From positions 1 through 64,000 of the forward strand of contig NZ_SFCC01000024.1 in assembly GCF_004214935.1 (NCBI RefSeq): a DNA stretch of 64,000 nucleotides, written 5' to 3'. The translations under genes and the position numbers were made by a program. Below the pieces are notes generated by a model, which worked only from the letters and a program-made list of their open reading frames with translations, had not been told where the DNA came from and made no database searches. The DNA comes from Amycolatopsis suaedae. Its GTDB lineage: Bacteria; Actinomycetota; Actinomycetes; Mycobacteriales; Pseudonocardiaceae. Numbering within the stretch: position 1 is the first letter of the stretch; every line of letters starts with the position of its first letter. Shown here one piece after another: positions 34,243 to 44,179 of this stretch.

Positions 34243-36057
34243 TCAGGACGCCGCGGGCTCGGCCAGGGTGTCGAGGATCTGCTGCCCGTAGCGGGCCAGC
34301 TTGTTCTCGCCGACGCCGCTGATGCCGCCCAGGTCGGCCAGCGTGGCGGGGGAGCGGGCGGCGATCTGGCGCAGCGTCGCGTCGTGGAAGATCACGTACG
34401 CTGGCACGCCCTGCTCCTTGGCCGCCGCGGCCCGCCAGGCCCGCAGCCGCTCGAACACCGGCGCCGCCTCGGCCGGCATGTCCACCGCCGCTGCCTTGGC
34501 ACGCGCCGAGGACCGGGGCGCGGCGGTGCGTTCCGGTTCGGTCCGCAGCCGCACCGTGCGGCGGCGGCCCAGCACCTCGCCGCTGTCCTCGGTCAGCGCC
34601 AGCGTCCCGTAGTCACCTTCGACGGCCAGCAGCCGCTGCGCCAGCAGCTGCCGCACCACACCCCGCCACTCGCTCTCCGACAGGTCGGTGCCGACGCCGA
34701 ACACCGACAGCTGATCGTGGCGGAACTGCTCGACCTTCGGCGTCTTGCGGCCCAGCAGGATGTCGATCACCTGACCGGCGCCGAACCGCTGGCCGCGCTC
34801 GTTGTCCAGTCGGTACACCGCCGACAGCAGCTTCTGCGCGGCGACCGTGCCGTCCCAGGCCGTCGGCGGGTTGAGGCAGGTGTCGCAGTTGCCGCACGGC
34901 TGCCCCTCCTGCCCGAAGTAGGCCAGCAGCTGCACCCGGCGGCACTCCACCGTCTCGCACAACGCCAGCATGGCGTCCAGGTGCGTGCTCAGCCTGCGCC
35001 GGTGCGCGAGGTCGCCCTCGCTGGTGTCGATCATCTTGCGCTGCTGCACCACGTCCTGCAGCCCGTAGGCCAGCCACGCCGTCGACGGCAGCCCGTCGCG
35101 GCCGGCCCGGCCGGTCTCCTGGTAGTAGCCCTCCACCGACTTGGGCAGGTCCAGGTGCGCGACGAACCGCACGTCCGGCTTGTCGATGCCCATGCCGAAG
35201 GCGATCGTGGCCACGACGACCAGGCCGTCCTCGCGCAGGAACCGCGACTGGTGCGCCGCCCGCGTCCGGTTGTCCAGGCCCGCGTGGTAGGGCAGTGCCT
35301 CGATGCCGTTGGCGGTCAGGAAGTCCGCGGTCTTCTCCACCGACGCCCGGGACAGGCAGTAGACGATCCCCGCGTCACCGGCGTGCTCGGTCTTCAGCAG
35401 CTTCAGCAACTGCTGCTGCGGCCGGTCCTTCGGCACGATGCGGTACTGGATGTTGGGCCGGTCGAAGCTGGCCACGAAGTGCTTGGCGCCGGTGAGGTCC
35501 AGCCGGGTGGCGATCTCCTCCCGGGTGGCCTGCGTGGCGGTCGCGGTCAGTGCCACCCTCGGCACGTCCGGCCAGCGCTCGTGCAGCTCGGACAGCCCGA
35601 GGTAGTCGGGCCGGAAGTCGTGCCCCCACTGCGAGACGCAGTGCGCCTCGTCGATGGCGAACAGCGACACCCTGCCCTTGTCGAGCAGGCTGATCGTGGA
35701 CTCCACCCGCAGCCGCTCCGGCGCCAGGTACAGCAGGTCCAGCTCACCACGCAGGAACGCCGACTCCACCTCCCGGCGCTGCGCGAAGTCCTGCGTCGAG
35801 TTGAGGAAACCGGCCCGCACGCCGAGTGCCTTCAGTGCGTCGACCTGGTCCTGCATCAACGCGATCAGCGGTGAGATCACCACCCCGACGCCCTCGCGGA
35901 CCAGTGCCGGGATCTGGTAGCACAGCGACTTCCCGCCGCCGGTGGGCATGAGCACGAGCGCGTCTCCGCCGGCGACCAGGTGGTCGATGATCGACTCCTG
36001 CTCGCCGCGGAAGGAGTCGTAGCCGAAGACCCGGCGCAGGGTGTCCACCGCAGACAT
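34243..36057 (-). CDS. recQ: ATP-dependent DNA helicase RecQ
   Basis: A 604-residue superfamily 2 helicase. Motif 0/I is FRGEQESII...[17 protein letters not shown], the DEAH box and RecQ aromatic loop are [22 protein letters not shown], and motif VI is [10 protein letters not shown]. Zinc cysteines are CRRVQLL and CGNCDTC, followed by the winged-helix RQC domain and a C-terminal HRDC domain ending in the typical [22 protein letters not shown]. It unwinds DNA during recombination and repair. The start is ATG 36057; it is divergent from the first rhamnosidase. Confidence 0.95.
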   Translation of the reverse strand: MSAVDTLRRVFGYDSFRGEQESIIDHLVAGGDALVLMPTGGGKSLCYQIPALVREGVGVVISPLIALMQDQVDALKALGVRAGFLNSTQDFAQRREVESAFLRGELDLLYLAPERLRVESTISLLDKGRVSLFAIDEAHCVSQWGHDFRPDYLGLSELHERWPDVPRVALTATATQATREEIATRLDLTGAKHFVASFDRPNIQYRIVPKDRPQQQLLKLLKTEHAGDAGIVYCLSRASVEKTADFLTANGIEALPYHAGLDNRTRAAHQSRFLREDGLVVVATIAFGMGIDKPDVRFVAHLDLPKSVEGYYQETGRAGRDGLPSTAWLAYGLQDVVQQRKMIDTSEGDLAHRRRLSTHLDAMLALCETVECRRVQLLAYFGQEGQPCGNCDTCLNPPTAWDGTVAAQKLLSAVYRLDNERGQRFGAGQVIDILLGRKTPKVEQFRHDQLSVFGVGTDLSESEWRGVVRQLLAQRLLAVEGDYGTLALTEDSGEVLGRRRTVRLRTEPERTAAPRSSARAKAAAVDMPAEAAPVFERLRAWRAAAAKEQGVPAYVIFHDATLRQIAARSPATLADLGGISGVGENKLARYGQQILDTLAEPAAS

Positions 36058-36165
36058 GCCGCGAGTCTAGGCGTGCCTGCCGACATGGCCACATCGGGAC
36101 AGCACGATTGTCCGCGGGCAGGCGATTTTCCTACCGTAGCGGGAAAACCACCGGCGGGAGATGCG

Positions 36166-39100
36166 ATGACGCGGTTCGACCGGCGAGTATTCCTGCGGAG
36201 ATCGGCCACCGGAGCGGGCCTGGTCGCCGGCGCGGCGGCGTTCGGCGGGCCCGCGGCGGCGGCAACACCCGGCGGTGGAAGGAAATCCGTGCTGCGAGTG
36301 GACCGTTGCTACGTCGAGCACGCACCGAACCTGCTCGGTACCGACACCGCCCGGCCGCGGCTGTCCTGGGCACTGGCCGCCGACGGGCACGGCGCCACCC
36401 AGACCGCCTACCAGCTGGAGGTCGGCACCCGGCCCGGTCACGCCGACGTCTGGCGCGGCGACCGCGTCCCCGGCGACACGCAGGCCGCCGTGTACGCCGG
36501 GCCGGACCTGAAGCCGTCGACCCGGTACTTCTGGCGGGTACGGGTGTGGGACGCCCACGGCGGCGTCAGCGGCTGGAGCGAGCCCGGCTGGTGGGAGACC
36601 GCGTTGCTGGGCAGGCCGTGGCAGGCCTCCTGGATCGGCGCGCCCGAACCGGAGCCCGCGCTGCCGTTCGCGGGCGCGTCGTGGATCTGGACGGCCGACG
36701 GGTCGACGTCCGGCGCGCCGCCCGGCCCGCGGTGGTTCCGCGGCGCGGTGGACCTGCCTGCCGGGGTGCGGCGCGTCCGGGTGGTGGCCACCGCCGACGA
36801 CGACTTCACCCTGTACTGCAACGGCGAACGGCTCCTGCATGCCCCGCAGCGCACCGACGGCTGGCGGACCGGACGGCAGGCCGAGGCCGCCCCCGCGGAG
36901 CGGCTCGTGCTGGCGGCCGTGGCGACCAACCGCGGCGGCGCGTCGGTCAACCCCGCCGGGCTGCTGGTGCGCCTGGTCGCCGAGACCGCGTCGGGGGAGC
37001 GGGAACTGGTCACTGGCCCCGGCTGGCGGGCCACCGACGCGGAGGTCCCCGGCTGGACCGAGCCCGGCTTCGACGACTCCGGCTGGGCGCCGGCCACCGT
37101 GCTCGCACCGTACGGCCAGGGGCCGTGGGGCAGCGGGGTGTCGGTACCGGTGACGGCCCCTGCTCCGTTGCTGCGCAAGGGATTCCGGGTGGACCGGCCG
37201 ATCGCCGGGGCGCGGCTCTACATCGCCGGGCTGGCCTACTACGAGGCCGAACTCAACGGCCGCCGCGTCGGCACGCAGGTTCTCGACCCTGGCTTCACCG
37301 CCTACCACCGCACGGTCCTCTACGCCACGCACGACGTCACCGCCGCACTGCGCCACGGTGACAACGCGCTGGGCGTCACGCTGGGCCGCGGCTTCCACTC
37401 GATGACCACACCCAGCGCGTGGCGCTGGACCGAGGCGTTCTGGCGGGCCGAACCGAAGCTGCTGGCCCGGCTGGAAGTGGAGCATCCGGACGGCACGCGC
37501 ACGGTCGTGGTGTCCGACGGCGGCTGGCGGGTCGCCGAGAGCCCGACCCGGTTCGACTCGCTGTACGAGGGGGAGACCTACGACGCGCGGCTGGCCGTCG
37601 GCGGCTGGTCCGAGCCGGGTTTCGACGACAGCGGCTGGGCACCGGCCGTGGTCCGCCCCGCACCGGCCGGGGCGGTGCGGGCCCAGCAGCACGAGCCGAT
37701 CGAGATCGTCGAGTCGGTGCGGCCCGCCTCGGTGCGGGAGGTGAAACCCGGCACCTGGGTGGCCGACCTCGGCCGCACCACCGCGGGCTGGGTGCGGGTG
37801 TCGGCCGACGCGCCACGCGGCACGGTGGTCAGTGTCCGCTACGGCGAGAAGGTCCGCGACGACGGCACCGTCGACTCGTTCAACGAGCACGTCTACACCG
37901 GCCGCAGCCAGGTCGACGAGTACGTCAGCGCCGGGACCGGCACCGAGGCCTGGGAGCCGCGGTTCAGCTACAAGGGATTCCGCCACGTCGAGATCACCGG
38001 CGCCCGCCCGTCGGACATCCTGGGCCGGGTCGTGCACAGTGCCGTCCCGGCGGTGAGCGACTTCGGCTGCTCCGAGCCGCTGTTCGAGACGTTCGACCGG
38101 GCCATGCGCCGCACCCTGTTGAACAACCTGCACGGCCTGCCCACCGACACGCCGATGTACGAGAAGAACGGCTGGACCGGCGACGCGCAGCTGGGCGCGC
38201 CGACGATGGCGGCGGCGTTCGACATGCGCAGGCTGTTCACCAAGTGGCTGAGCGACATCGCCGACGGCCAGAACGACGCCGGGCAGCCGCCGGTGATCGT
38301 GCCCAGCGGCGGCTGGGGTTACCGCGAGCTGGCACCCGCGCCCGAGTGGACCACCGTGTACCCGTTCGTGCTGCGCGGGATGCACCGCTGGTACGGCGAC
38401 ACCGAGCTGGTGCGCGCGCACTGGCGGCCGCTGACCCGCTACCTGGACTACGAACTCGGCAGGCTGGTCGACGGCCTCGCCGTCACCGCGCTGGGCGACT
38501 ACCTGCCACCCGGCTATCCCGGCGGCATCCCGCCCGAGGACACCCGGCTCACCGCGACCGCGTACCTGCACCGGGCGCTGATCCACACCGCGGAGCTGGG
38601 CACGCTGCTCGGCGAGCAGGCCACCGCGGCCCGCTACCGTGGCGCCGCCGACGACCTGCGAACGGCACTCAACACGGCGTTCCTCGCCCCGGAAGGGCAC
38701 TACCGCACCGCGAAGGACCCGGACTACCGGCAGACGTCCAACGCCGTCCCGCTCGCGTTCGGGCTCGTTCCCGCCGGCGCGGTGGGCACCGTGGTGGCGA
38801 GCCTGGCCGCCGACGTGCGGCGGCGCGGCAACCACCTCAACACCGGCGCGCTGGGCACCAGCGTCCTGCTGCCGGTGCTCACCGCACACGGCCACGCCGA
38901 CCTCGCGCACGCCGTGGCCACCCAGCGCACCTACCCGAGCTGGGGACACTGGTTCGACAACGGTGCCGACACCATGTGGGAGATGTGGCACCTGGGTTCA
39001 CGCTCCCGCGACCACTACTTCCAGGGCACCGTCACGCAGTGGCTGTACGAGAACGTCGCCGGCCTGCGGCCCGGTGAGGACGGCTACCGGACCTTCACCG

Positions 39101-39375
39101 TCCGGCCGGACGCACGCGTGGGGCTGAGCTGGGCCCGGTTCGGGGTGGACACCGTACGCGGCCGCGCCGCGGTGTCCTGGTCGCGCGACGCCCGGAAGCT
39201 GCGGATGCGGGTTCAGGTACCGGTCGGCTCGGTCGCCGAGGTGCACGTGCCCGCCCAGGCGGGCGTCGAGTCGAGCCCGGCCGCGTCCGTGCTGCGGACC
39301 GAGCCGGGCTACGTCGTGCTGCGCGTGCCCTCCGGATTCTGGCGGTTCACCAGCGACGACCCGGACGGGAGGTGA
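36166..39375 (+). CDS. Tat-exported GH78 alpha-L-rhamnosidase
   Basis: A 1,069-residue enzyme that releases terminal L-rhamnose. The N-terminus has a twin-arginine signal (DRRVFLRR, then a hydrophobic Ala/Gly stretch to about 36). An FnIII-like domain, a split rhamnosidase N-domain (ARLYIAGLAYYEAELNGRRV), the concanavalin-like domain with EPIEIVESVRPASV, the (alpha/alpha)6 barrel and a C-terminal beta domain follow. The active-site segment is PTDTPMYEKNGWTGDAQ, a variant of the PTDCPQRDERLGWTGD form in its neighbour. GGGAG precedes the start by about seven bases. Confidence 0.92.
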   Translation: MTRFDRRVFLRRSATGAGLVAGAAAFGGPAAAATPGGGRKSVLRVDRCYVEHAPNLLGTDTARPRLSWALAADGHGATQTAYQLEVGTRPGHADVWRGDRVPGDTQAAVYAGPDLKPSTRYFWRVRVWDAHGGVSGWSEPGWWETALLGRPWQASWIGAPEPEPALPFAGASWIWTADGSTSGAPPGPRWFRGAVDLPAGVRRVRVVATADDDFTLYCNGERLLHAPQRTDGWRTGRQAEAAPAERLVLAAVATNRGGASVNPAGLLVRLVAETASGERELVTGPGWRATDAEVPGWTEPGFDDSGWAPATVLAPYGQGPWGSGVSVPVTAPAPLLRKGFRVDRPIAGARLYIAGLAYYEAELNGRRVGTQVLDPGFTAYHRTVLYATHDVTAALRHGDNALGVTLGRGFHSMTTPSAWRWTEAFWRAEPKLLARLEVEHPDGTRTVVVSDGGWRVAESPTRFDSLYEGETYDARLAVGGWSEPGFDDSGWAPAVVRPAPAGAVRAQQHEPIEIVESVRPASVREVKPGTWVADLGRTTAGWVRVSADAPRGTVVSVRYGEKVRDDGTVDSFNEHVYTGRSQVDEYVSAGTGTEAWEPRFSYKGFRHVEITGARPSDILGRVVHSAVPAVSDFGCSEPLFETFDRAMRRTLLNNLHGLPTDTPMYEKNGWTGDAQLGAPTMAAAFDMRRLFTKWLSDIADGQNDAGQPPVIVPSGGWGYRELAPAPEWTTVYPFVLRGMHRWYGDTELVRAHWRPLTRYLDYELGRLVDGLAVTALGDYLPPGYPGGIPPEDTRLTATAYLHRALIHTAELGTLLGEQATAARYRGAADDLRTALNTAFLAPEGHYRTAKDPDYRQTSNAVPLAFGLVPAGAVGTVVASLAADVRRRGNHLNTGALGTSVLLPVLTAHGHADLAHAVATQRTYPSWGHWFDNGADTMWEMWHLGSRSRDHYFQGTVTQWLYENVAGLRPGEDGYRTFTVRPDARVGLSWARFGVDTVRGRAAVSWSRDARKLRMRVQVPVGSVAEVHVPAQAGVESSPAASVLRTEPGYVVLRVPSGFWRFTSDDPDGR

Positions 39376-39380
39376 GCGGG

Positions 39381-42300
39381 ATGAGACGCCTGGCGATCCC
39401 CGCCCTGCTGGTGATCCTGCTGTCGAGCGTGGCGCCGGCGTCGCCGTCCGCCGGCGCCACCCCGGCCGCGGTGACCGGCCTGACCACCGAGTCGGCCGAC
39501 CGGCCGCTCGGGATCGACGAGCCGGCACCGCGGCTGGGCTGGCGGCTGCGTGCCGGGCGGCCGGGCACCCTGCAGACCGCCTACCACGTCCTCGTAGCGT
39601 CCACTGTGGACAAACTCGCCGAGGGGCGGGCCGACGTCTGGGACAGCGGCCGGGTCGCCTCCGGGGCCTCGGTCCAGATTCCCTACGCCGGCGGGCCACT
39701 CGCGGCACGCACCCGCTACCACTGGACCGTCCGCGTGTGGGACGAACGCGGCCAGGCCTCCGGCTGGGCCGAGCCGAGGTGGTTCGAGACCGGCCTGCTC
39801 ACGCAGCAGGACTGGACGGCACGCTGGATCAGTCACGACGCGCCCACGCTGCTGCCGACCGAGCACACCGCCAAGCAGGACCCGGCGGAAACTCCCGCGA
39901 ACGGCACGCTCGGCCAGACGTTCACCGCGGACCGGCCGTTCGTGGCGGTGTCCGGCAGTTTTCCCACCTGGCACACCACCGACTCGGACGTGACGCTGAC
40001 GCTCTACCGCGACGGCCCCGGCGGGCAGCGGGTGGCCACGCGGCGGCTGGACGACCACGCCGACAACGGCTGGGGTGAGCTGCCGCTGGCCGAGGCCGCT
40101 CCGGCCGGGCGGTACTACCTCGAACAGTCGCAGCCCCGGGGCAAGGTCGGCTGGTGGAGCCATCCCGCCGACGGCTACCCGCACGGGCAGGCGTTCGCCG
40201 GCGGTGAACCGGTGGCCGGCGACCGGACCATTCGCTGGACCCCCGCACCCGAGGTGCCCGATCACCGGACCTCGCTGCTGCGTAAGGATTTCACGCTCGA
40301 CCGGCCGGTCGAGCGGGCCCGGCTGTACACCAGCGCGCTCGGCGTGTCCGAGCCGGAGATCAACGGCCACCGGGTCAGCGCCGACCGGTTCGCGCCTGGC
40401 TGGACCGACTACGCCACCCGCGTGCAGTACCGGACCTACGACGTCACCGCGCTGCTGCGCGAGGGTGGCAACGCCCTCGGCGCGGCACTGTCCACCGGCT
40501 GGTACGCGGGCAGCATCGCCTCGGCAGGGCAGAACCTGTACGGCAGCTCACCGGGGCTGCTCGCGCAACTGGAGGTCGTCCACCCCGGCGGCGCGACGAC
40601 CCGGATCGGCACCGACGAGAGCTGGCGCAGCACGGTCGGCCCCATCCGCACCGCCGACTTCCAGCACGGCGAGACCCACGACGCCCGTGCCGAGCTGACC
40701 GGCTGGAGCAGCCCCGGGTTCGACGCCGGGGACTGGACGCCGGCGCGGCCCAAGACCGACGTGACCGCACGCCTGGTCGCCCAGGCCGACCCGCCGGTGC
40801 GCGCGGTGGCGGAACTGCCGGCGAAGGCCGTCACCAGCCCGGCACCCGGGGTATCCATTGTGGATCTGGGGCAGAACATGGTCGGCACCGCGCGGCTGCG
40901 GCTGCGCGGCGCCGCGCCGGGTACCAGGGTGACGCTGCGCTTCGGCGAGGTGCTCAACCCGGACGGCACCCTGTACACCGCCAACCTGCGCGGCGCCAAG
41001 GCCACCGACCACTACCTCGCCCGCGGCGGCGCGGAGGAGGTGTGGGAGCCGCGGTTCACCTTCCACGGCTTCCGCTACGTCGAGGTCACCGGCCATCCCG
41101 GGCCGCTGCCCGCGGACGCGGTCACCGGAGTCGTGCTCACCAGCGACACCCCGGCCACCGGCACCTTCCGCACGTCGGATCCGATGCTGAACCGACTGCA
41201 GGACAACATCGTCTGGTCCCAGCGCGGCAACTTCCTCAGCGTCCCCACCGACTGCCCGCAACGCGACGAGCGGCTCGGCTGGACCGGCGACATCAACGTG
41301 TTCGCCCCGACGGCCGCGTTCAACGCCGACGTGTCGGCGTTCCTCGGCGACAAGTGGATGCGCGACCTGCGTGACGCGCAGCGGCCCGACGGCGCGGTCA
41401 CCGACGTGGTGCCGTACGTGCCGATCGTCGGCGCGGGCAACGCGGGCTGGGGCGACGCCGTGGTGACGCTGCCACACACCCTGTGGCGGACCTACGGTGA
41501 CACCCGGGTCGTCGAGCGCAGCTATCCGGCGATCGTGCGATGGCTGGACTACCTGCGCGCCAGCAGCACCGGCTTCATCCGCCCGGACGCCGGGTACGGC
41601 GACTGGCTCAACCTCGGCGACCCGGCACCCCGCGACCTGGTCGGCACCGCGTACTTCGCGCACGTCGCGGGGCTGGCCGCCGAACTGGCCGAGGCCATCG
41701 GCAAACCGGCCGACGCGGCCGCCCACCGGGAGCTGCGCGACCGGGTGCGCGCCGCGTTCCAGGCCACCTATCTGGAACCGGACGGGAAGCTGCGTGGCGA
41801 CGCGCAGGCCGGTTACGTGCTGGCGCTGGCGTTCGACCTGCTGCCGGCCGACCGCCGGGCGGCCGCCGCCGGGCACCTGGTGCGCAAGCTGGAATCGCGG
41901 AACTGGCACCTGTCCACCGGCTTCCTCGGCACGCCGGACCTGCTGCGCGTGCTGTCCGACACCGGCCACCTCGACGTCGCCTACCGGCTGCTGACCCAGC
42001 GCAGTTTCCCGTCGTGGGGCTACGAGGTCGACCGCGGCGCCACGACCATCTGGGAACGGTGGGACTCGATCAAACCCGACGGGACGTTCGGCGACCCGGC
42101 GATGAACTCGTTCAACCACTACGCCTACGGCGCCGTGGGCAACTGGATGTACCGCACGGTCAGCGGGATCTCGCTGGACGCGCCCGCGCGGCACGTCGAC
42201 ATCCGGCCGCGGCCCGGCGGCGGGCTGACCGCGGCCGAGGCGAGCTTCGAGTCGGTGTACGGCACGGTCGCGTCGAGCTGGCGGCAGGCCGGGCCGGTGC

Positions 42301-42473
42301 TGACGCTGGCGGTGACCGTGCCGCCGAACACGACGGCGACGATCCACGTGCCCGCGCCGGACCGCGAGTCGGTGCGGGTGCTCGGCCGTGGGGGCGCGCG
42401 GTTCCAGGAGATGCGGGACGGCTTCGCGGTGTTCACCGCCGGCTCGGGCGAGCTGCGGTTCCGGGTCGGTTAG
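39381..42473 (+). CDS. Secreted GH78 alpha-L-rhamnosidase (second copy)
   Basis: A 1,030-residue paralogue of the preceding gene, exported through a Sec-type signal (RRLAIPALLVILLSSVAPASPSA). It has the same domain order plus an inserted beta domain (FVAVSGSFPTWHT) after the FnIII-like part. The catalytic segment is the canonical PTDCPQRDERLGWTGDI, and the later acidic residue is in TTIWERWDS. ATG 39381 has GGGAGG eight bases upstream; a GTG overlapping the previous stop is less likely. Its 3' end overlaps the convergent TetR gene by 41 bases. Confidence 0.92.
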   Translation: MRRLAIPALLVILLSSVAPASPSAGATPAAVTGLTTESADRPLGIDEPAPRLGWRLRAGRPGTLQTAYHVLVASTVDKLAEGRADVWDSGRVASGASVQIPYAGGPLAARTRYHWTVRVWDERGQASGWAEPRWFETGLLTQQDWTARWISHDAPTLLPTEHTAKQDPAETPANGTLGQTFTADRPFVAVSGSFPTWHTTDSDVTLTLYRDGPGGQRVATRRLDDHADNGWGELPLAEAAPAGRYYLEQSQPRGKVGWWSHPADGYPHGQAFAGGEPVAGDRTIRWTPAPEVPDHRTSLLRKDFTLDRPVERARLYTSALGVSEPEINGHRVSADRFAPGWTDYATRVQYRTYDVTALLREGGNALGAALSTGWYAGSIASAGQNLYGSSPGLLAQLEVVHPGGATTRIGTDESWRSTVGPIRTADFQHGETHDARAELTGWSSPGFDAGDWTPARPKTDVTARLVAQADPPVRAVAELPAKAVTSPAPGVSIVDLGQNMVGTARLRLRGAAPGTRVTLRFGEVLNPDGTLYTANLRGAKATDHYLARGGAEEVWEPRFTFHGFRYVEVTGHPGPLPADAVTGVVLTSDTPATGTFRTSDPMLNRLQDNIVWSQRGNFLSVPTDCPQRDERLGWTGDINVFAPTAAFNADVSAFLGDKWMRDLRDAQRPDGAVTDVVPYVPIVGAGNAGWGDAVVTLPHTLWRTYGDTRVVERSYPAIVRWLDYLRASSTGFIRPDAGYGDWLNLGDPAPRDLVGTAYFAHVAGLAAELAEAIGKPADAAAHRELRDRVRAAFQATYLEPDGKLRGDAQAGYVLALAFDLLPADRRAAAAGHLVRKLESRNWHLSTGFLGTPDLLRVLSDTGHLDVAYRLLTQRSFPSWGYEVDRGATTIWERWDSIKPDGTFGDPAMNSFNHYAYGAVGNWMYRTVSGISLDAPARHVDIRPRPGGGLTAAEASFESVYGTVASSWRQAGPVLTLAVTVPPNTTATIHVPAPDRESVRVLGRGGARFQEMRDGFAVFTAGSGELRFRVG

Positions 42474-43044
42474 GCGGCAGGCCGAGCAGGGGCAGCCACA
42501 CCGTGTCCACGATCTCGGTGATCGTCTCGTCCGGTACCGCGCCCATGTTCATCAGCATGTCGTGGCGCACCAGGTCAAAGGGCAGGTTCACCACGCGTTG
42601 CGATCGCGGCACGTCCGCGAGTTCGCCGCGTTCGACCGCGCGGGCGACGAGCGCCGGGAAGGGCGGCGTCCGGTCCGCGGGACGCAGGCGGTCGCGTAGC
42701 TGGCCGAAGGTGGTGCCGGTCTCGCGGAAGTAGTCCGCGAGCTGGACCCGCATGAGGATCAGCGTGCGGGAGCGCTCGGCGTTGACCGTGCGCAGGACGG
42801 TGAGCGCGTCTTGGCGCAGGCTGCCGGTGTCGGGGAGGTCGAGCGGGGGCCAGTGCCGGGCGAGTGTGGCGAGCAGCAGGTCCTCGCGCCGCGGCCAGCG
42901 CCGGTACAGCACCGGTTTGCTGGTTCCGGCGCGTGCCGCGACCGCCTCGAAGGTCAGGCCGTGGTAGCCCTGCTCGACCAGTACCTCCCAGGCGGCATCG
43001 GTGATCGCGTTCTCCAGGGCGGCGCCCCTGCGCCGCCGGCTCAC
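42433..43044 (-). CDS. TetR-family transcriptional regulator
   Basis: About 203 residues. The N-terminal helix-turn-helix reads AITDAAWEVLVEQGYHGLTF then VAARAGTSKPVLYRRW; the C-terminal ligand domain has the TetR_C type pattern (PFPALVARAVERGELADVP). GTG 43044 is preferred since GGGGAG lies five bases upstream. A perfect operator-like palindrome lies about 30 bases upstream, between it and the divergent oxidoreductase, which it very probably represses. Confidence 0.88.
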   Translation of the reverse strand: MSRRRRGAALENAITDAAWEVLVEQGYHGLTFEAVAARAGTSKPVLYRRWPRREDLLLATLARHWPPLDLPDTGSLRQDALTVLRTVNAERSRTLILMRVQLADYFRETGTTFGQLRDRLRPADRTPPFPALVARAVERGELADVPRSQRVVNLPFDLVRHDMLMNMGAVPDETITEIVDTVWLPLLGLPPNRPGTAARPSRR

Positions 43045-43076
43045 CACAGCTCCCCGATGTTCGGCGTACACTCGTT

Positions 43077-43102
43077 CATAAGATACGCAACGGTATCTTA
43101 TG
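43077..43102. promoter_or_regulatory. TetR operator, perfect 10+10 palindrome
   Basis: CATAAGATAC (43077-43086) and GTATCTTATG (43093-43102) are exact inverted repeats around a six-base centre. The site lies between the divergent TetR and oxidoreductase starts and is clearly AT-richer than its surroundings. It is the expected binding site of the adjacent regulator, controlling both directions. Confidence 0.85.
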
Positions 43103-43129
43103 GGTGACACGCAGGCAAGGAGTACGAAC

Positions 43130-44089
43130 ATGTCGATGATCAATGCCGCGGTGGTGGAGTCGTTCGACGAGCCGCCGCACTTCCGGTCCGTTCCCGCGCC
43201 CGAGCCCGCCCCCGGGCAGGAAGAGGTGGAGGTCCTCGCCGTCGGCGTGCACCCCGCCACCCGGGGCATCGCCGCGGGCAAGCACTACACCAGCCCGAAG
43301 ACGCTGCCCGCGCTGGCCGGTGCCGACGCCGTCGTCCGCAGGGCGGACGGCAGCCTCGCCTACGTGATGATGATGGGCGCGGGCACGCTGGCCGAGCGGA
43401 TCGTCATCGATCCGGCGGCCGTCATCCCGGTCCCGGACGGAGCCGATCCCGCGGTCCTGGTCGCGACCATGAATCCCGCCCTGTCCTCGTGGGGAGCGCT
43501 GCGCACCCGCGTGCCGTTCCAGGCCGGGCACTCGGTCCTGGTGCACGGCGCGACCGGCAACGCCGGGTCCATGGCCGTCAAGGTCGCCAAGCACCTCGGT
43601 GCCGGGCGGGTGATCGCCGCCGGCCGCAATCGCTCCCGCCTCGGCGAACTCGCGGCCGAGGGCGCGGACGACATCGTCGCGCTCGTCCCCGACCAGGACG
43701 CCACCGCGGCCGCGCTCGCCGAGGCCGCAGCCGACGTCGACGTGGTCCTCGACTACGTGTGGGGGCCGCCGACCGAACTCGCCATGCGTGCCGTCCTCGG
43801 GGCCCGGACCCAGCGCACCCGCCTGCTCGACTGGGTGCAGATCGGCGGCATGGGCGGGGACGCGATCACGCTGTCCGGGCACACCCTGCGGTCCACCGCG
43901 TTCCGGGTGCTGGGCAGCGGCTTCGGCTCGGTGGACATGCAGGTCATGCTGCGGGAGTTCACCGAGCTCGTCGCCACGATCGCCGCGGGTGGCATGGCCG
44001 TGCGCCCGCACCCGTTCCCGCTCGACCGGGTCGAGGCGGCCTGGGCCCACCAGGACGCACCCGGCGAGCGCACCGTCATCGTCCTGTGA
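43130..44089 (+). CDS. Zinc-type medium-chain dehydrogenase/quinone oxidoreductase family protein
   Basis: A 319-residue NAD(P)H-dependent oxidoreductase of the quinone-reductase branch. A GroES-like N-domain lacks the zinc-binding Cys/His set; the Rossmann motif is VHGATGNAGSMAVKVAK, followed by VIAAGRNRSRL. ATG 43130 has AAGGAG eight bases upstream. It is controlled with the divergent TetR gene by the shared palindrome. The pair interrupts the otherwise rhamnose-related stretch and may respond to a small electrophile or quinone. Confidence 0.85.
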   Translation: MSMINAAVVESFDEPPHFRSVPAPEPAPGQEEVEVLAVGVHPATRGIAAGKHYTSPKTLPALAGADAVVRRADGSLAYVMMMGAGTLAERIVIDPAAVIPVPDGADPAVLVATMNPALSSWGALRTRVPFQAGHSVLVHGATGNAGSMAVKVAKHLGAGRVIAAGRNRSRLGELAAEGADDIVALVPDQDATAAALAEAAADVDVVLDYVWGPPTELAMRAVLGARTQRTRLLDWVQIGGMGGDAITLSGHTLRSTAFRVLGSGFGSVDMQVMLREFTELVATIAAGGMAVRPHPFPLDRVEAAWAHQDAPGERTVIVL

Positions 44090-44130
44090 ACCACGGCGCC
44101 CCGGCAAAGCCGGGTCGCACACGCAAGGCA

Positions 44131-44179
44131 CGTGAAGGCCACCTTCACCACGTCTCACGTAATGAAGGTGGCCTTCACG
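44131..44179. repeat. Long palindrome, repeat family copy D
   Basis: The arms CGTGAAGGCCACCTTCA (44131-44147) and TGAAGGTGGCCTTCACG (44163-44179) are exact. The 15-base centre carries ACGT, three bases, then ACGT. It nearly fills the 111-base convergent gap between the oxidoreductase and LacI genes and is the cleanest copy of the family in the window. Confidence 0.85.
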
